A stretch of DNA of 61,192 bases from JAQVSH01 sp964451605 (GCA_964451605.1 CAYVJA010000009.1:1-61192), one strand, 5' to 3'. Positions 44,095 to 53,492 are shown, counted from the stretch's first letter. The notes: generated by a model not told the origin, from the sequence alone. Numbers and translations are program-made.

Positions 44095-45237
44095 TCAGGA
44101 TAAATGGTATCCCTGGGCAACCATTTCCGAACTCTGCAATCCGGGGTAAAGATGAGGGAGTAAGGGGTAATCCCAACACCCCATGGTATGATAAACCGAA
44201 CCGCCAAAGCCCGATTTAAAGCGGTATAGTCCGTAAAGCGGATGCGAGGGTTCGGGCCGGGGCGCAATGCCAAACATATCGTATTCGGTGCATCCGGCCT
44301 CCCGGGCTTTCTCCATGGCCCGCCACTGCAAAGCGTAGGTGGCCATCAGATTTCGCCTCTCCGACGAGGAGGCGCCATACAGATAGGTTCCTCGCTTTCC
44401 GGTAATTACCATAAACATAGCGGCAAGCGGCTCGCCCCCGTGTTCGGCCATCAATAGCTGTACATCGGCAGGCGAGTCGGTATTTTCGGCCCGTGCAGTG
44501 AGTACCGACCGGAAATACTCGATATCATGGAGAAAGAACCGATTTCGCCTGGCTGTTTCGGCATAAAGCACATACCACTCATCGAGGTCATGTATCCCCT
44601 TTTCTTTTACAGTAACCCCTTTCCGCAGGGAGAGCTGGATATTGTAACGGGTTTTGGGCTTCATGGCTTCCAGCAGGGCACTCCTGTCTTTCTGCAAATT
44701 GAGAAAAATGGTGTGCGAAGGCAGGATGTCGGTATTGGCTTTCCAGAGGTTATGGTGTTGGGTGTTGTAGTTAAACCGGAACTCTTGCATCTGTTGCGAC
44801 GGAGGACCCATCCAATTGCCCGCAGGGTCGAAACAGGACTCATCGTCGGCCCAGGGCGACGACCAGGAGAGATCGTAACGTATGGCAATACAACCTTTGG
44901 GAAGAAACGAACGGAGCGACTCGGAAAGCGACTCGAGGAAAGGACCACGATACTCTTCGAGCGGCTCCAGCTCCGGGCCGTAGGGTACATAAGCCATACA
45001 GTATTCGCGGTCCAGTTGCTGGAGTAATACCAGCAAGTCGCCACGCACGCAGGCGGCCTTTGCATTAGAGGCACGCTTTGTACCCCCTTTTTGAAAGAGC
45101 CTGGGATGGGTATAGAAGTTAAAGGCGGCCGACAACACGCCCTGTTCCCTTTTGACCTCCGACCAAAAGGCGGTTTGATGAACTATGGAGGTGGGAAAAA
45201 CCTGATGGGTACTTTTTTTATTTACGTTATAAATCAT
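44095..45237 (-). CDS. FemAB-family peptidyltransferase-like protein
   Basis: A 380-residue protein with two GNAT-like folds. Conserved stretches include YCMAYVPYGPELEP, TIFLNLQKDRSALLEAMKPKTRYNIQLSLRKGVTV, GTYLYGASSSERRNLMATYALQWRAMEKAREAGCTEYDMFG and LYRFKSGFGGSVYHTMGCWDYPL, the FemAB/FmhB pattern (adding amino acids to peptidoglycan cross-bridges). In Bacteroidota the substrate is unclear. It has no signal peptide and is cytoplasmic. It lies downstream of the IMP dehydrogenase gene on the same strand, 53 bp apart. Confidence 0.88.
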   Translation of the reverse strand: MIYNVNKKSTHQVFPTSIVHQTAFWSEVKREQGVLSAAFNFYTHPRLFQKGGTKRASNAKAACVRGDLLVLLQQLDREYCMAYVPYGPELEPLEEYRGPFLESLSESLRSFLPKGCIAIRYDLSWSSPWADDESCFDPAGNWMGPPSQQMQEFRFNYNTQHHNLWKANTDILPSHTIFLNLQKDRSALLEAMKPKTRYNIQLSLRKGVTVKEKGIHDLDEWYVLYAETARRNRFFLHDIEYFRSVLTARAENTDSPADVQLLMAEHGGEPLAAMFMVITGKRGTYLYGASSSERRNLMATYALQWRAMEKAREAGCTEYDMFGIAPRPEPSHPLYGLYRFKSGFGGSVYHTMGCWDYPLLPHLYPGLQSSEMVAQGYHLS

Positions 45238-45290
45238 GACAAACGGGTTTCCGAAAAGGCCCGGTCCCGCATTGGGAAAAGGCCTTACGG

Positions 45291-46790
45291 TTAGCTGTTC
45301 GACTCTTTTCTGATTACATCATGCGCTCCCCCCTCTACAATACTGGTGGAGGAGACTATGGTCATACGGGCTTTCTGCTGCAGCTCAGGAATGGAGAGCG
45401 ATCCACAGCTACACATGGTCGATTTCATCTTGCCCAGGGTAATGTCGAGGTTATCTTTCATTTTTCCGGCATAGGGCACATAACTGTCCACACCCTCTTC
45501 GAATTTCAACCCTTCGCTGGTATCGCCCATATCGTAACGCTGCCAGTTACGGGCCCGGTTCGAACCTTCGCCCCAATACTCTTTCACATAACTGTTGCCC
45601 ACTTTCAGTTTCTTTGAAGGGCTCTCGTCAAACCGTGCAAAATAGCGGCCCATCATCAGGAAATCGGCACCCATGGCCAAAGCCAGCACAAAATGGTAAT
45701 CCTGAACCAAACCACCATCGCTGCAGATGGGGATATAGATACCCGTTTCGGCCAGATAAGCATCGCGAGCTCTGGCCACCTCTATCACAGCCGAAGCCTG
45801 TCCGCGCCCGATACCCTTTTGCTCACGGGTAATACAGATAGACCCGCCGCCGATGCCCACCTTTACAAAGTCGGCACCCGCATTAACCAGGTACCTGAAG
45901 CCCTCTTCGTCAACCACGTTTCCGGCACCTATCTTCACCTTTTCGCCATACTGAGCCCGTACATACTGAATTGTCTCATGTTGCCATTCCGAAAAACCGT
46001 CGGACGAATCGATACAGAGCAGATCGACACCGGCTTCAACCAGAGCGGGAATACGCTCTTTGTAATCGCGGGTATTGATACCGGCCCCTACCAAAAGTTT
46101 TTTGTGCTCGTCCGAGAGCTCGAGGGGATGTTCGCGGTGATTTTCGTAATCTTTTCTGAACACCAGGTATTCCAAACCCTGCTCCGAATTGATGATGGGC
46201 AGACAATTCAGCTTGTGTTTCCAGATAATATCGTTGGCTTCCTGCAGTGAGATACCCAAATTACCGACAATCAACTTGGAGAAGGGCGTCATAAAATCCT
46301 TCACCTTACGTGAGGGCGAATCTACGTCGATCCGATAGTCGCGACTGGTAACAATACCCAGCAATCTTCCCTGTGGCGAACCGTCGTGGGTAACCCCTAT
46401 GGTAGAGTGTCCGGTTTCGTGAACCATTTTCAGTACATCGGCAAGGGTCGACTCCGGCAGAAGATTGGAATCGCTCTTTACAAAACCGGCCTTGAACTTT
46501 TTCACCTTTCTTACCATTTCAACCTGATCTTCAATGGTCTGAGAGCCAAAGATAAAGGAAAGCCCGCCGTGTCGGGCAAGGGCAATGGCAAGGTTGTGGT
46601 CAGAAACCGACTGCATAATAGCAGAAACAAAGGGGATATTCAGATGGAGCGGAGCCTCTTTGCCCTTTTTGAACTTAACAAGAGGGGCTTGTAACGAAAC
46701 ATTCTCAGGAAGGCATTCTTTGGTGGTAAGGTTCGGTATCAGCAGATATTCGCTGAAGGTGCGCGATACATCGTCGAAATAGTGTGCCAT
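45291..46790 (-). CDS. guaB: IMP dehydrogenase, Tritrichomonas-like type
   Basis: A 499-residue IMP dehydrogenase (IMP to XMP with NAD+, first step of GMP synthesis), cytoplasmic. It starts at ATG 46790 (MAHYFDD). Catalytic Cys in GIGGGSICITREQKGIGRGQ, CBS-pair region in the middle (about 95-220), flap with ARNWQRYD and SDGG substrate site. The GGGSICITREQ/MGRYFAR/EYWGEGSNRARNWQ combination is of the Tritrichomonas foetus enzyme type rather than the usual bacterial SICTTR type. The promoter and a Shine-Dalgarno site precede it. Confidence 0.92.
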   Translation of the reverse strand: MAHYFDDVSRTFSEYLLIPNLTTKECLPENVSLQAPLVKFKKGKEAPLHLNIPFVSAIMQSVSDHNLAIALARHGGLSFIFGSQTIEDQVEMVRKVKKFKAGFVKSDSNLLPESTLADVLKMVHETGHSTIGVTHDGSPQGRLLGIVTSRDYRIDVDSPSRKVKDFMTPFSKLIVGNLGISLQEANDIIWKHKLNCLPIINSEQGLEYLVFRKDYENHREHPLELSDEHKKLLVGAGINTRDYKERIPALVEAGVDLLCIDSSDGFSEWQHETIQYVRAQYGEKVKIGAGNVVDEEGFRYLVNAGADFVKVGIGGGSICITREQKGIGRGQASAVIEVARARDAYLAETGIYIPICSDGGLVQDYHFVLALAMGADFLMMGRYFARFDESPSKKLKVGNSYVKEYWGEGSNRARNWQRYDMGDTSEGLKFEEGVDSYVPYAGKMKDNLDITLGKMKSTMCSCGSLSIPELQQKARMTIVSSTSIVEGGAHDVIRKESNS

Positions 46791-46901
46791 ACGTAATATC
46801 TCCTTATTATTTTCGGTTTCTACTCCTCTCCGGTACCCGGTACAGCGAACCGGAAAGAAATAAATTTGGCAAAGGTACACAATTTGGGTGAACCCCTGAA
46901 A
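46791..46901 (-). promoter_or_regulatory. guaB promoter and ribosome binding site
   Basis: On the minus strand TTTC (46898-46901), 20-bp spacer, TACCTTTG (46870-46877): the -7 element is perfect. A long leader of about 70 nt ends in AAGGAGAT, an unusually good Shine-Dalgarno for this group, about 10 nt before the ATG. Confidence 0.7.
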
Positions 46902-46921
46902 GGAAACCGGGCTAAATAGCT

Positions 46922-47443
46922 CTACATCCTGCCTAACTGTTGTAAAAGAGTGCGCACCTTAGTACGCTGCTGTGTACCAATCAAAATCTTTCGGCCTTTA
47001 CGGGTCTCAATCTGTATGCCCCAAAACCCCGACATAATATAGGCCTGACCCGACCGGACAGTTAACCGGAGTCCATACCCGCCAAACTCACGAAAAGCAC
47101 GATAGGGTCGCAAATAGATCTTCACAACTTCTGTCCAGGGTATCTCCCGGAAACGGATCTGAAGGGGAAAAAAGCGGTAAAGGATAGCCTTCTCGGTAAT
47201 TTTCAACTCCACCCTGCTGAGCACCACAAATGCGATACTGACCAGGGTAAAGAAACCCACAAACAGAACAGCCCAGGTAAAGGTCTTTACATCGGCAGGA
47301 CACTTACCGAATACCACCCCGTTGCAGATTTGCTGATATCCCACAAAAAGTAAGAGGCTCCAGCTCAGGAGAGAGAGAAGAACCACAATAACAATCAGGT
47401 ACTTTTCGAATCCCTGACGTTCATGATAAAGAACTTCGTCCAT
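46922..47443 (-). CDS. Membrane protein with PH-like domain
   Basis: A 173-residue protein from ATG at 47443 (MDEVLYHERQGFEKYL). Two hydrophobic helices (about 17-38 and 60-82) precede a beta-rich C-terminal domain (VELKITEKAILYRFFPLQIRFREIPWTEVVKIYLRPYRAFREFGG...GLRLTVRSG...GRKILIGTQQ) that looks like a bacterial PH fold. Function unknown. The reading frame extends further upstream to 47521, but that part is translated octamer repeat (APEHQST) and is not believable. Confidence 0.75.
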   Translation of the reverse strand: MDEVLYHERQGFEKYLIVIVVLLSLLSWSLLLFVGYQQICNGVVFGKCPADVKTFTWAVLFVGFFTLVSIAFVVLSRVELKITEKAILYRFFPLQIRFREIPWTEVVKIYLRPYRAFREFGGYGLRLTVRSGQAYIMSGFWGIQIETRKGRKILIGTQQRTKVRTLLQQLGRM

Positions 47444-47475
47444 AGGCAAGATGTAGTAGTTAGTAGTATTTGTAG

Positions 47476-47546
47476 TGCTCTGGTGCTCTGGTGCTCTGGT
47501 GCTGCGCTGCGCTGCGCGCAAATGGTTAATGGTGAATGGTTAGTGG
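47476..47546. repeat. Intergenic repeat site 5: three octamers, GC run, heptamers (reverse order)
   Basis: TGCTCTGG x3 (47476-47499), then TGCTGCGCTGCGCTGCGCGC (47500-47519), then AAATGGTTAATGGTGAATGG... (to 47546). It is the reverse complement of the site-3 order: heptamers, hairpin, octamers. Confidence 0.85.
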
Positions 47547-47585
47547 TACATAATTCGGAGACAAGTTACAAAAAAAGGATGAGGG

Positions 47586-50500
47586 TTATTCATCGGCTAT
47601 TTCGAAATATTTTTCAGAGTTGCTTTGTATGCGCTCTGCGGGAAGGAGTTGGTCCAGTTCCAGCTTTATTACGGAGGCTATCTTATCCGGGGCTTCGGCG
47701 GGTACTGAAATCACAAGCGAACGGTTCTCTTTTTTCACTTTCAGTTGGGTATTGCCGGGAAGCAGGCTGGCACCTTTTACGTTGAAGTTGGCATCGAATA
47801 CCAATTTTCCTGAAGCGGGCCAGTCGAAGACACAAAGATACAATACGGTACGCCCGTTTACCACCTTGCCTGTACATTCGCCCCAGGAAGGTTTGAGCCG
47901 GGTACGTGATGTGCCGTAGATGGCCTCTCCGTACTGCGACAGCCAATTGCCCATCACTCGCAGGCGCGATACCGCATCATTGGGAATTTCACCCAAGGGA
48001 GTGGGGCCGACATTCAGTAAATAGTTGCCTCCAAGCGCTGTAATGGTAATCAGATTCCGGATCAGCTCTTCCGGCGATTTCCAACTGGATTCCCAGCTTT
48101 TATAGCCCCACGAACTGCCAATATTCATACAGGTTTCCCAGTCGACGCCCTCAATATCTTCCGTTTTTGGAATCCGTCCTTCGGGAGTCCGGTAGTCGCC
48201 CGGAAAGTTGGGGCGTTTTAGCCGGTCGTTCGTAATGATGCGGGGATATTTTTCTACCACTTTTAGCAAAAGATCAGCCTGCTCATCTGTGATCGACATC
48301 GGGGTATCCCACCATAGGATGGAGAGATCGGGGTATCTGCCGGTAAGCTCCTTGATCTGAGGCAATGCCACGCTCTGCACATAGTCGTTAAAAGAAGCGG
48401 TGGTCTGCAGAGAATCCCAGGCACCTTTGTGTTCGGAAGTGTATTTGTTGATTGCGACAGAGTCGGGATTGGGCCACCCTTCCATCATGAGTTTGCGAGC
48501 CGTAGCCCCTCCTGGATGATTCCAATCCTGCGACTGGGAGTAGTAAAATCCGAAGGGCATGGCATACTTCCGGCAAGCTTTTACAAATTCGTCCACCACA
48601 TCGCGCTTAAATGGCGTATAATCCACAATAGTAAAATTGCTGGCATCACTTTGAAACATGGCGAATCCATCATGATGTTTCGTGGTGAGCACCATATATT
48701 TCATCCCCGTCTCTTTGGCCAGTCGAACCAACGCTTCGGCATCGAACCGTTGCGGATTAAAGGTACTTGCCTTGGCTTTGTACTCCCTCACCGGTATTTT
48801 GCACCGGTTCATTATCCATTCGGCACCACCGCGCTGCTGATTAAAGCCATTGTAGACACCGCCATACAGCGAATAGGGGCCCCAGTGGATGAACATCCCA
48901 AACTTGGCATCACGCCACCATTCCATCTTTTGCACAACGGGAGTCATAAATTTCCAGGTCACTTTCCCAACTGTGTTGGGTTTGCCGGGTTCGGCTGTAG
49001 AGATGGATCCTTTCAGGGGCTTTCCACCCTCGGCCGTTACAGTGAGGGTTCGCCAACTGTATTCTCCTTTCTCATAGTCGAAACTTTCCCCGTCGTCGTC
49101 GTAGAGGCGAAAAGAGCCGGCTTTGGTTCCGTAATGCCTGATTTCCAGATCAACGATCTCGCCCGATTTCGGAGCGTGCAGGCGGGGAGCCATCATGGGA
49201 ATAATGCCTCCATCCTTCACATATACGGGAATGGTCTCTAATCCCGGAGTAACCGTAATCACTTCGCCATTGCCCGCATAGGCACCGGTATAGAAATCGT
49301 ACCAGTTGCCCCGGGGAAGAATCACCTTACGCGATTTCTGCCCGGTAAACATGGGAGCCACCAGAAGATACTCTCCTGCCATGTATTGGTCTTTCACCTC
49401 TTTGTTTACCGCCTCGAGATAGGGGTTGTCATCTAAACTCTGGTTCACAACCTCTTCTGTAATCTTTGCCGTGAAACCGGGTTCCAGGTTCATGGCCCGG
49501 AAGGGGGGCATTCCCTCATAATGGTACCTGGCAAAGGTGGAATACCAATAGGGCATCATCTCCATCCGCAGTAAGGCGTACTTTTTTACACTCTCTGCCA
49601 CTTCGGGAAACGACCACGGTTTTGTTCCGCTCGACCAGGCGTTGATCATGGCCATGGGCGAAAAAACAACCGACTGAAAGCGTCGTAACCACTCTTCGCC
49701 GGTCTTGGAACTTCTCACTTCGGGTGTCCATAATACACCGCTATAGCCACTATTAATCAGTGCGGTAATAAAGTCTTCATGGCTGTAGTAGTCGTTGTAG
49801 ATCACGTAGGGAAACGAGTTGGCTCCGGCGTTCGAAGCTCTCACCAGACCAAATGTTCTGGTATTTGTCTCTTTATAGAGTTCGGTGGTAATTTTTTGCA
49901 CCCAGATACCGTAGGTCTGTCGCATCTGTTCGGCACTGATGCCCGAAGGGAAGGTGGCCACATCGGGCCACAGGTAGTGATCGTACCCGTCGACCTCATC
50001 CACTTTGTAACCGCTTACCCCAATCGCAAGATGCTCTTTTGCCAGTTTATCCTTCCATATTTTACGGGCCGGCTCCGATGCAAAGTCGGGCACAATCCCG
50101 TTCCACACGGTATGCGAACCGCTAAGCGGATACATCTCTTTATAGATACCCGATTCGGGAGAGATATAGGGATTGGTCCATAAATTGATCCGCACCCCTT
50201 GATTGGCCATCTCTTTTACGAAACCTGCCGGATCGGGGAATCGGGTCTGATCCCATTCGAAGGTGCATGGATAGGCTTTGCTCTGCCATCCGGGCTCCAA
50301 ACCGATATAGTCGAGCGGAAACCCTTTCTCCCGGAACTGTGCCGCCTCTTCTTTCACCTGTTTGTCGGTATAGAGGCGTTGTGTGCGCTGGGTGAAACCC
50401 AATCCCCAGCGGGGAGGAAGAGCGCCTCCCCCACAAAACAGGTTATACCTGCAAATGACTTCGAGGGGAGAGGGTCCGGCAAAGAGATAAATTTCCACCC

Positions 50501-51071
50501 CGGAAGCCGGAATCAAGAGTTCCACTGCATCGGAATAGGGTCGTGACGACCATTTCTTATCGGTATTTCTATCCAGTGCCTTGGGTGCATTGGGGCTGTC
50601 TTTCCGGACTCCGCTGCCTGCATACACCGTCAGATATCTGGCCGAATTGACCAACACACCATACCCGTTGCTCGAGACGTAAAAGGGAACCGGCGCGTGG
50701 GTACGTCCGTTGTCATCGCCGCCGTAATGATCGACATGCAGGTTTAAGATCTTTCCGCGCTGATGAACCGTCTGAAAATTGAGCCCGAAACCGTAGAGTT
50801 GTTCCCCCTTTTGCAACGGGATTCTCAACGAGGTTTTGCCTCCTGCTACCAAACCCACCACTTCATCGGCAAATGCCGGAAGGCCGACTTTAGCCATCTT
50901 CTGCAGCGCCTCCGATCGGGGCGATACGCCCGAAACCCCGAGTAAAGAGTAGGCTTCCGGGTTCCCGACAACCCCTTTCCAGACTCCGGGTTCCACCTGC
51001 TTCCAGGCCACCTGAGCCGAAACGCACAGCACAACAAAAGAGAAAACGGCGGTACACAATATTCTTCTCAT
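47586..51071 (-). CDS. GH31-GH29 fusion glycoside hydrolase
   Basis: A 1161-residue secreted protein (signal peptide MRRILCTAVFSFVVLCVSA). Residues about 20-700 are GH31: N-terminal beta-sandwich, barrel with PRWGLGFTQRTQ, DYIGLEPGWQSKAYP, nucleophile Asp in SGYKVDEVDGYD (about 356), acid/base Asp in IYNDYYSHEDF, and C-terminal beta-domains with YDDDGESFDYEKGEYSWRTL. Residues about 708-1075 are GH29: MEWWRDAKFGMFIHWGPYS, TKHHDGFAMF, nucleophile Asp in ILWWDTPMSI (about 922). The combination suggests attack on a glycan with both alpha-linked hexose/xylose and alpha-L-fucose, such as fucosylated xyloglucan. Specificity is inferred. Confidence 0.9.
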   Translation of the reverse strand: MRRILCTAVFSFVVLCVSAQVAWKQVEPGVWKGVVGNPEAYSLLGVSGVSPRSEALQKMAKVGLPAFADEVVGLVAGGKTSLRIPLQKGEQLYGFGLNFQTVHQRGKILNLHVDHYGGDDNGRTHAPVPFYVSSNGYGVLVNSARYLTVYAGSGVRKDSPNAPKALDRNTDKKWSSRPYSDAVELLIPASGVEIYLFAGPSPLEVICRYNLFCGGGALPPRWGLGFTQRTQRLYTDKQVKEEAAQFREKGFPLDYIGLEPGWQSKAYPCTFEWDQTRFPDPAGFVKEMANQGVRINLWTNPYISPESGIYKEMYPLSGSHTVWNGIVPDFASEPARKIWKDKLAKEHLAIGVSGYKVDEVDGYDHYLWPDVATFPSGISAEQMRQTYGIWVQKITTELYKETNTRTFGLVRASNAGANSFPYVIYNDYYSHEDFITALINSGYSGVLWTPEVRSSKTGEEWLRRFQSVVFSPMAMINAWSSGTKPWSFPEVAESVKKYALLRMEMMPYWYSTFARYHYEGMPPFRAMNLEPGFTAKITEEVVNQSLDDNPYLEAVNKEVKDQYMAGEYLLVAPMFTGQKSRKVILPRGNWYDFYTGAYAGNGEVITVTPGLETIPVYVKDGGIIPMMAPRLHAPKSGEIVDLEIRHYGTKAGSFRLYDDDGESFDYEKGEYSWRTLTVTAEGGKPLKGSISTAEPGKPNTVGKVTWKFMTPVVQKMEWWRDAKFGMFIHWGPYSLYGGVYNGFNQQRGGAEWIMNRCKIPVREYKAKASTFNPQRFDAEALVRLAKETGMKYMVLTTKHHDGFAMFQSDASNFTIVDYTPFKRDVVDEFVKACRKYAMPFGFYYSQSQDWNHPGGATARKLMMEGWPNPDSVAINKYTSEHKGAWDSLQTTASFNDYVQSVALPQIKELTGRYPDLSILWWDTPMSITDEQADLLLKVVEKYPRIITNDRLKRPNFPGDYRTPEGRIPKTEDIEGVDWETCMNIGSSWGYKSWESSWKSPEELIRNLITITALGGNYLLNVGPTPLGEIPNDAVSRLRVMGNWLSQYGEAIYGTSRTRLKPSWGECTGKVVNGRTVLYLCVFDWPASGKLVFDANFNVKGASLLPGNTQLKVKKENRSLVISVPAEAPDKIASVIKLELDQLLPAERIQSNSEKYFEIADE

Positions 51072-51126
51072 ACCCTTGATTATTCAGATTAGGCCAAACT
51101 GCAGGCCAATAGCTATTACTGAAGTT

Positions 51127-52281
51127 TTACTTAAGCCAAATTAACGGATTGCGAATCGGCAGGTTACGAATCACCTCGCTGTGGGTTGGAAAAAGCGGAA
51201 GGGTTGCCCAAAGCTTCAGATACTCCGGCCTCCCAAACGCCTCAGCACCCATCCACAGGAAGGGGTGAGCAACCGGCCACTCTTCCCAGTACATTATATC
51301 CGGCGGGTAGCTCCAAGATCTCTTATCCTTTACAAAGGGAAGCATAAATTCAATCCCTTTCTGCATATTTTTTCCGTCGGGAGTGGTATAGCTCCAAAGA
51401 TTATCCCGGTCGGTGGACAAAATCCGGCACAGAGTGGCCATCGCATCGAGATTAAAGAGGGAGTAGCCATAGGGCTTGGTTCGCTTTATCTCGCGTGGAA
51501 AGCTTCCGTCGGAAGCCATCTGTTTGGGCAGCAGTACCTTCTTGTAACGATCCAAACAAAATTGCAGCATCTCGTTGTTTTCTGTATACTTTGCAAAGAT
51601 GGCTGCCTGCATAACCCAGCAAGTGGCATGATTATTCTGTGCATCTCTTTCGTCTATTCCATAGGGATGAGTGGTCATCCAACTTAAATATTCCGAAAAC
51701 CACTGTTTTGTCAATTTCAACTCTTTGTCCGACAACAGGCCATGCTTCTCCATTTGCAGCAACGACTGCACCACCTCTATCAGATGAATGGTATCAATAA
51801 TGCCGACACCCCTGCCGGTGGCTCTCCCCTTGATTGCCTGTGCATAGAGCAAATTGGGATTCATTATAGTCTCGCTATCGATAAACCAGGCCCGGATATG
51901 TCGTAACGCAGCCTCGACATATTTCTTATCGTGAGTGAGCAGATAGGCCGAAGTCAGATTCCCCACCAGCATACTAAACCGTATCATGGCATACCGATGC
52001 GCCACAAAATTCTCCGGATTTGTCCTGCCGTCACGCTGTACATAAGGCCCGGCCGGATTAAGCGAATCAGGCCACCAATAATCGCCTTCCGAATAAAAAT
52101 CATGGATACCGCCGGCACTTCTGTCACACCGAAAATCAGTAACCGAAGAGGGTTTTTCCAGCAAGTCAGACTCCGCCCTTTTGAGCACCTCCTCCTTCAA
52201 AAGATTCTCAACAAAACCGGCACCCTGCTCCTCACACGAAACAGACCCAAAAAACAGAAAAAGAAGGAAGGAGAGAAACAT
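51127..52281 (-). CDS. Alginate-lyase-superfamily (PF05426) polysaccharide lyase, lipoprotein
   Basis: A 384-residue protein with a signal and lipobox (FFGSVSC). The PF05426 helical-barrel fold is seen in GDYWWPDSLNPAGPYVQRDGRTNPENF, the ALRHIRAWFIDSETIMNPNLLYAQAIKG block and NNHATCWVMQAAIFAKYT, with catalytic-type Asn/His (about 215-218), and SYPPDIMYWEEWPVAHPFLW near the end. It may be a PL38-like enzyme acting on a uronic-acid polymer (glucuronan or alginate-like). The glucuronate catabolism genes next door favour a glucuronate-containing substrate. The start is 55 bp upstream of the GH31-GH29 gene. Confidence 0.82.
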   Translation of the reverse strand: MFLSFLLFLFFGSVSCEEQGAGFVENLLKEEVLKRAESDLLEKPSSVTDFRCDRSAGGIHDFYSEGDYWWPDSLNPAGPYVQRDGRTNPENFVAHRYAMIRFSMLVGNLTSAYLLTHDKKYVEAALRHIRAWFIDSETIMNPNLLYAQAIKGRATGRGVGIIDTIHLIEVVQSLLQMEKHGLLSDKELKLTKQWFSEYLSWMTTHPYGIDERDAQNNHATCWVMQAAIFAKYTENNEMLQFCLDRYKKVLLPKQMASDGSFPREIKRTKPYGYSLFNLDAMATLCRILSTDRDNLWSYTTPDGKNMQKGIEFMLPFVKDKRSWSYPPDIMYWEEWPVAHPFLWMGAEAFGRPEYLKLWATLPLFPTHSEVIRNLPIRNPLIWLK

Positions 52282-52293
52282 GGGAAAAAAATA

Positions 52294-52356
52294 ATGGTGA
52301 ATGGGTAATAGTAGAACTCTAGTGCTCTAGTGCTCTAGTGCTCTAGTGCTCTAGTT
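52294..52356. repeat. Intergenic repeat site 6: five octamers
   Basis: AATGGTGAATGG heptamers (from 52294) then CTCTAGTG x4 and CTCTAGTT (52317-52356). The array ends inside the lacI stop codon (52355-52357). Confidence 0.9.
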
Positions 52357-53416
52357 AGTATTCCAGGTCCAAAAAGTAGTTGATGTTGTCGGTTTGCAGT
52401 ATGTCGATGGGCATGTAGTGTTCGGGGGGGATCTCTTTTTTGAAGAGGATGTGGTCGACAAGGGCTTTGATGGCAAGGTATCCCTGGGTATGGGGTCGTT
52501 GCGAAAGGAGAAACCGTATGGAGCCCTCTTTGAGGGCTTGTACGTTGCGGGGAAGAAGGTCGTATCCCAGCAGGTTGAAGTTGGGTCGGCCGGCAAGAAG
52601 GGGGGTGATAAGGTAGGCCCGGGAGTTGAAGATGACGCCGGTTTCTATTTCGGGATAATGCTGCAGAAACCGCTGCACTTTCTTTTGGGCCTGCGGGGCG
52701 GAATCGGGATCGAATTCGAGTGTATAAAGAGGTAATTCGGGGAAGTGGGTGTGCATGTAGGTTTCGAATCCCCGTTTGCGCTGCACCACCTGCTGGCCGG
52801 CAATCTGTCCGTGACGCAAACTTTGGAACATCACTACAGGCGTAGGAGGGCAGTATTCAGGGAAAAGGAGCCGGGCTGCCATCTGACCGCTTACAAACGA
52901 CTGCGGGCCAAAGAACGAAAGGGGTGTCAGTCCCGGAACCTGTGAATCGATAAAGACGAAAGGGGCGTGAATATGCCCCTCTTCAGCCCATTCGCAGGTC
53001 TCTTTCTCGTAGGCAGGGGCAATCATCCAGCCATCCGAAAGGGTAAGAGACAACCGGTTCAGACCGTCTCGATAAGATAAAGGATTAAACTGATCGAAAT
53101 AAAGAACCGAAATGGAGATATTGAGATCGCGAAACTCATCGGAAGCCGTGCGGATGCCTTTTTCGACAGCTTCCCAATACTCGCCGTCGGCATACTCCGG
53201 AATGAGACAGGCAAGGCGATACGATCTTTTATTTGCAAGTGCTGATGCGTGGAAATTTGGCTTAAATTGCATCTCCTGAAGCACCTTTTCTACCTTTTCA
53301 CGGCTCTTCTCCGACACTTCACCGCGATTGTGCAGCACACGATCGACCGTTCCTGCCGAAACCCCTGCCAACGCAGCTATATCTTTAATACGGATTCTTT
53401 TACCGGAATAGTCCAT
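52355..53416 (-). CDS. LacI-family transcriptional regulator
   Basis: A 353-residue DNA-binding regulator. The N-terminal HTH (about 8-30) reads IRIKDIAALAGVSAGTVDRVLHNRGEVSE, followed by the hinge FKPNFHASALA and a periplasmic-binding-protein-like sensor domain (about 65-345, RLACLIPEYADGEYWEAVEKGI ...). The gene is divergent from uxaC with overlapping promoters, so it probably represses the uxaC-kdg-uxu genes and itself; the inducer is probably a uronate or derivative, inferred from position. A 14-bp palindrome sits at the uxaC start site. Confidence 0.9.
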   Translation of the reverse strand: MDYSGKRIRIKDIAALAGVSAGTVDRVLHNRGEVSEKSREKVEKVLQEMQFKPNFHASALANKRSYRLACLIPEYADGEYWEAVEKGIRTASDEFRDLNISISVLYFDQFNPLSYRDGLNRLSLTLSDGWMIAPAYEKETCEWAEEGHIHAPFVFIDSQVPGLTPLSFFGPQSFVSGQMAARLLFPEYCPPTPVVMFQSLRHGQIAGQQVVQRKRGFETYMHTHFPELPLYTLEFDPDSAPQAQKKVQRFLQHYPEIETGVIFNSRAYLITPLLAGRPNFNLLGYDLLPRNVQALKEGSIRFLLSQRPHTQGYLAIKALVDHILFKKEIPPEHYMPIDILQTDNINYFLDLEY

Positions 53417-53431
53417 TGCTCAAATAAAAAC

Positions 53432-53445
53432 GTGCCTATTAGCAC
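53432..53445. promoter_or_regulatory. Candidate LacI half-site pair at the lacI start site
   Basis: GTGC-CTATTA-GCAC, a gapped inverted repeat next to the lacI -7 element (53445-53452). It shares GTGC/GCAC half-sites with the uxaC palindrome. Speculative. Confidence 0.35.
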
Positions 53446-53452
53446 AAATATA
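53445..53452 (-). promoter_or_regulatory. Candidate -7 element of lacI
   Basis: TATATTTG on the minus strand, an exact consensus match, 28 bp upstream of the lacI ATG. A clear -33 element is missing. Confidence 0.45.
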
Positions 53453-53460
53453 TCGTTATT

Positions 53461-53492
53461 TTTGGAGAATAAAAAAGGAACCTGTACTTTCG
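53461..53492 (+). promoter_or_regulatory. uxaC promoter
   Basis: TTTG (53461-53464), exact 20-bp spacer, TACTTTCG (53485-53492), one base from the TAnnTTTG consensus. The start site would be about 53499, 34 bp before the uxaC ATG, overlapping the palindromic operator. Confidence 0.65.

Noticed and set aside
47444..47521. N-terminal extension of the PH-like membrane protein
   Set aside because: The extension is translated octamer repeat; ATG at 47443 is the sensible start.
48429..49241. 270-residue plus-strand ORF
   Set aside because: Antisense to the GH31-GH29 gene.
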